DNA of 64,000 nt. Origin: Xanthocytophaga agilis (GTDB lineage: Bacteria > Bacteroidota > Bacteroidia > Cytophagales > 172606-1). Below, piece by piece: positions 63,866-64,000 of the stretch (position 1 is its first letter; every line of letters begins with the position of its first letter). The DNA lies in NCBI RefSeq assembly GCF_030068605.1, contig NZ_JASJOU010000016.1, positions 169,635 through 233,634 on the forward strand. The letters are read 5' to 3'. The translations under genes and the position numbers were made by a program. The notes under the pieces are model-generated. The model saw only the letters and a program-made list of their open reading frames with translations, searched no databases and was not told the origin of the DNA.

Positions 63866-64000
63866 AAGTGTAGGCTTCCCTATAAAGTGAGCCAGTGAAA
63901 AATAAAGAAAAAAGATTATTTTCACTTTAAATCACTGGTTAGTATGAAAAAGACGCGTTTTACTGAATCACAGATTATTTCTATTCTCAAACAACAGGAA
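63866..64000 (+). mobile_element. Left end of an IS3-family insertion sequence, cut by the window
   Basis: The region starting near TGTAGGCTTCCCTATAAAGT is the probable left end, with CCAGTGA (63893 region) and TCACTGG (63931 region) as an inner inverted repeat before the transposase start. The exact end cannot be fixed without the right side. Confidence 0.55.
63944..64000 (+). CDS. IS3-family transposase OrfA, partial
   Basis: The 19 visible codons begin MKKTRFTESQIISILKQQE, the standard start of IS3-family OrfA helix-turn-helix proteins. The remainder lies outside the window. Confidence 0.85.
   Translation, partial: MKKTRFTESQIISILKQQE

Noticed and set aside
1..64000. CRISPR array
   Set aside because: No regularly spaced repeat series was seen; the only perfect short tandem repeat is the triple at 52624.

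Overview
The window is chromosomal DNA of a Bacteroidota bacterium, most likely of the order Cytophagales. The evidence is a PorX-type response regulator with a PglZ domain (type IX secretion control), a fused LpxC-FabZ gene, a YtxJ-like thioredoxin, several Bacteroidota-type promoters (TAnnTTTG with an upstream TTTG), low GC content and many intergenic hairpin terminators. The genus cannot be fixed from the sequence alone.

Bases 1-3431 are ordinary chromosome: a small hypothetical gene, an MtfA-type metallopeptidase, an ECF sigma factor with a membrane partner, and two very small hydrophobic ORFs.

Bases 3432-23527 are an integrated mobile element of about 20.1 kb. It sits at the 3' end of a tRNA-Leu(CAA) gene. 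A 15-bp copy of the tRNA 3' end lies at both ends, a tyrosine integrase is next to the tRNA, and a 17-bp direct repeat inside each end looks like an integrase arm site. From left to right the element holds: a NACHT NTPase with membrane segments and a small partner gene, joined by a possible -1 frameshift site; four small genes of unknown role; a divergent control region with three AACAC-N7-GTGTT operators and two back-to-back promoters facing an HTH gene; a stand-alone HsdR-N type nuclease; a small secreted protein; a Pycsar-like operon with two different cyclase genes and a membrane effector; a block containing a tail tape-measure gene but no recognisable capsid, portal or terminase; and a replication block (SF3 helicase/primase, toprim/zinc-finger primase, excisionase-like protein) ending in the integrase. 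It reads as a phage satellite or prophage remnant carrying anti-phage cargo at one end and in the middle. The toprim gene has an in-frame TAG before a well-preserved 50-codon tail, and a perfect 46-bp inverted repeat flanks its first part.

Bases 23597-63845 are core chromosome: ychF, sugar kinase, GNAT-like protein, VOC protein, GH29 fucosidase, ATP-grasp, cydAB, a lipoprotein and a basic repeat protein, ytxJ, osmC, lipA, a von Willebrand A protein, an ABC permease, a lipoprotein followed by an exported TPR-CHAT protease, porX, the lipid A cluster (HD protein, lpxD, lpxC-fabZ, lpxA), GH16, tRNA-His, dihydroorotase, peroxiredoxin, acyl-CoA dehydrogenase, sterol desaturase family, trehalase, methyltransferase, ruvB, a DUF4240 protein and moaD. 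The last ~135 bases are the left part of an IS3-family insertion sequence cut by the window edge.
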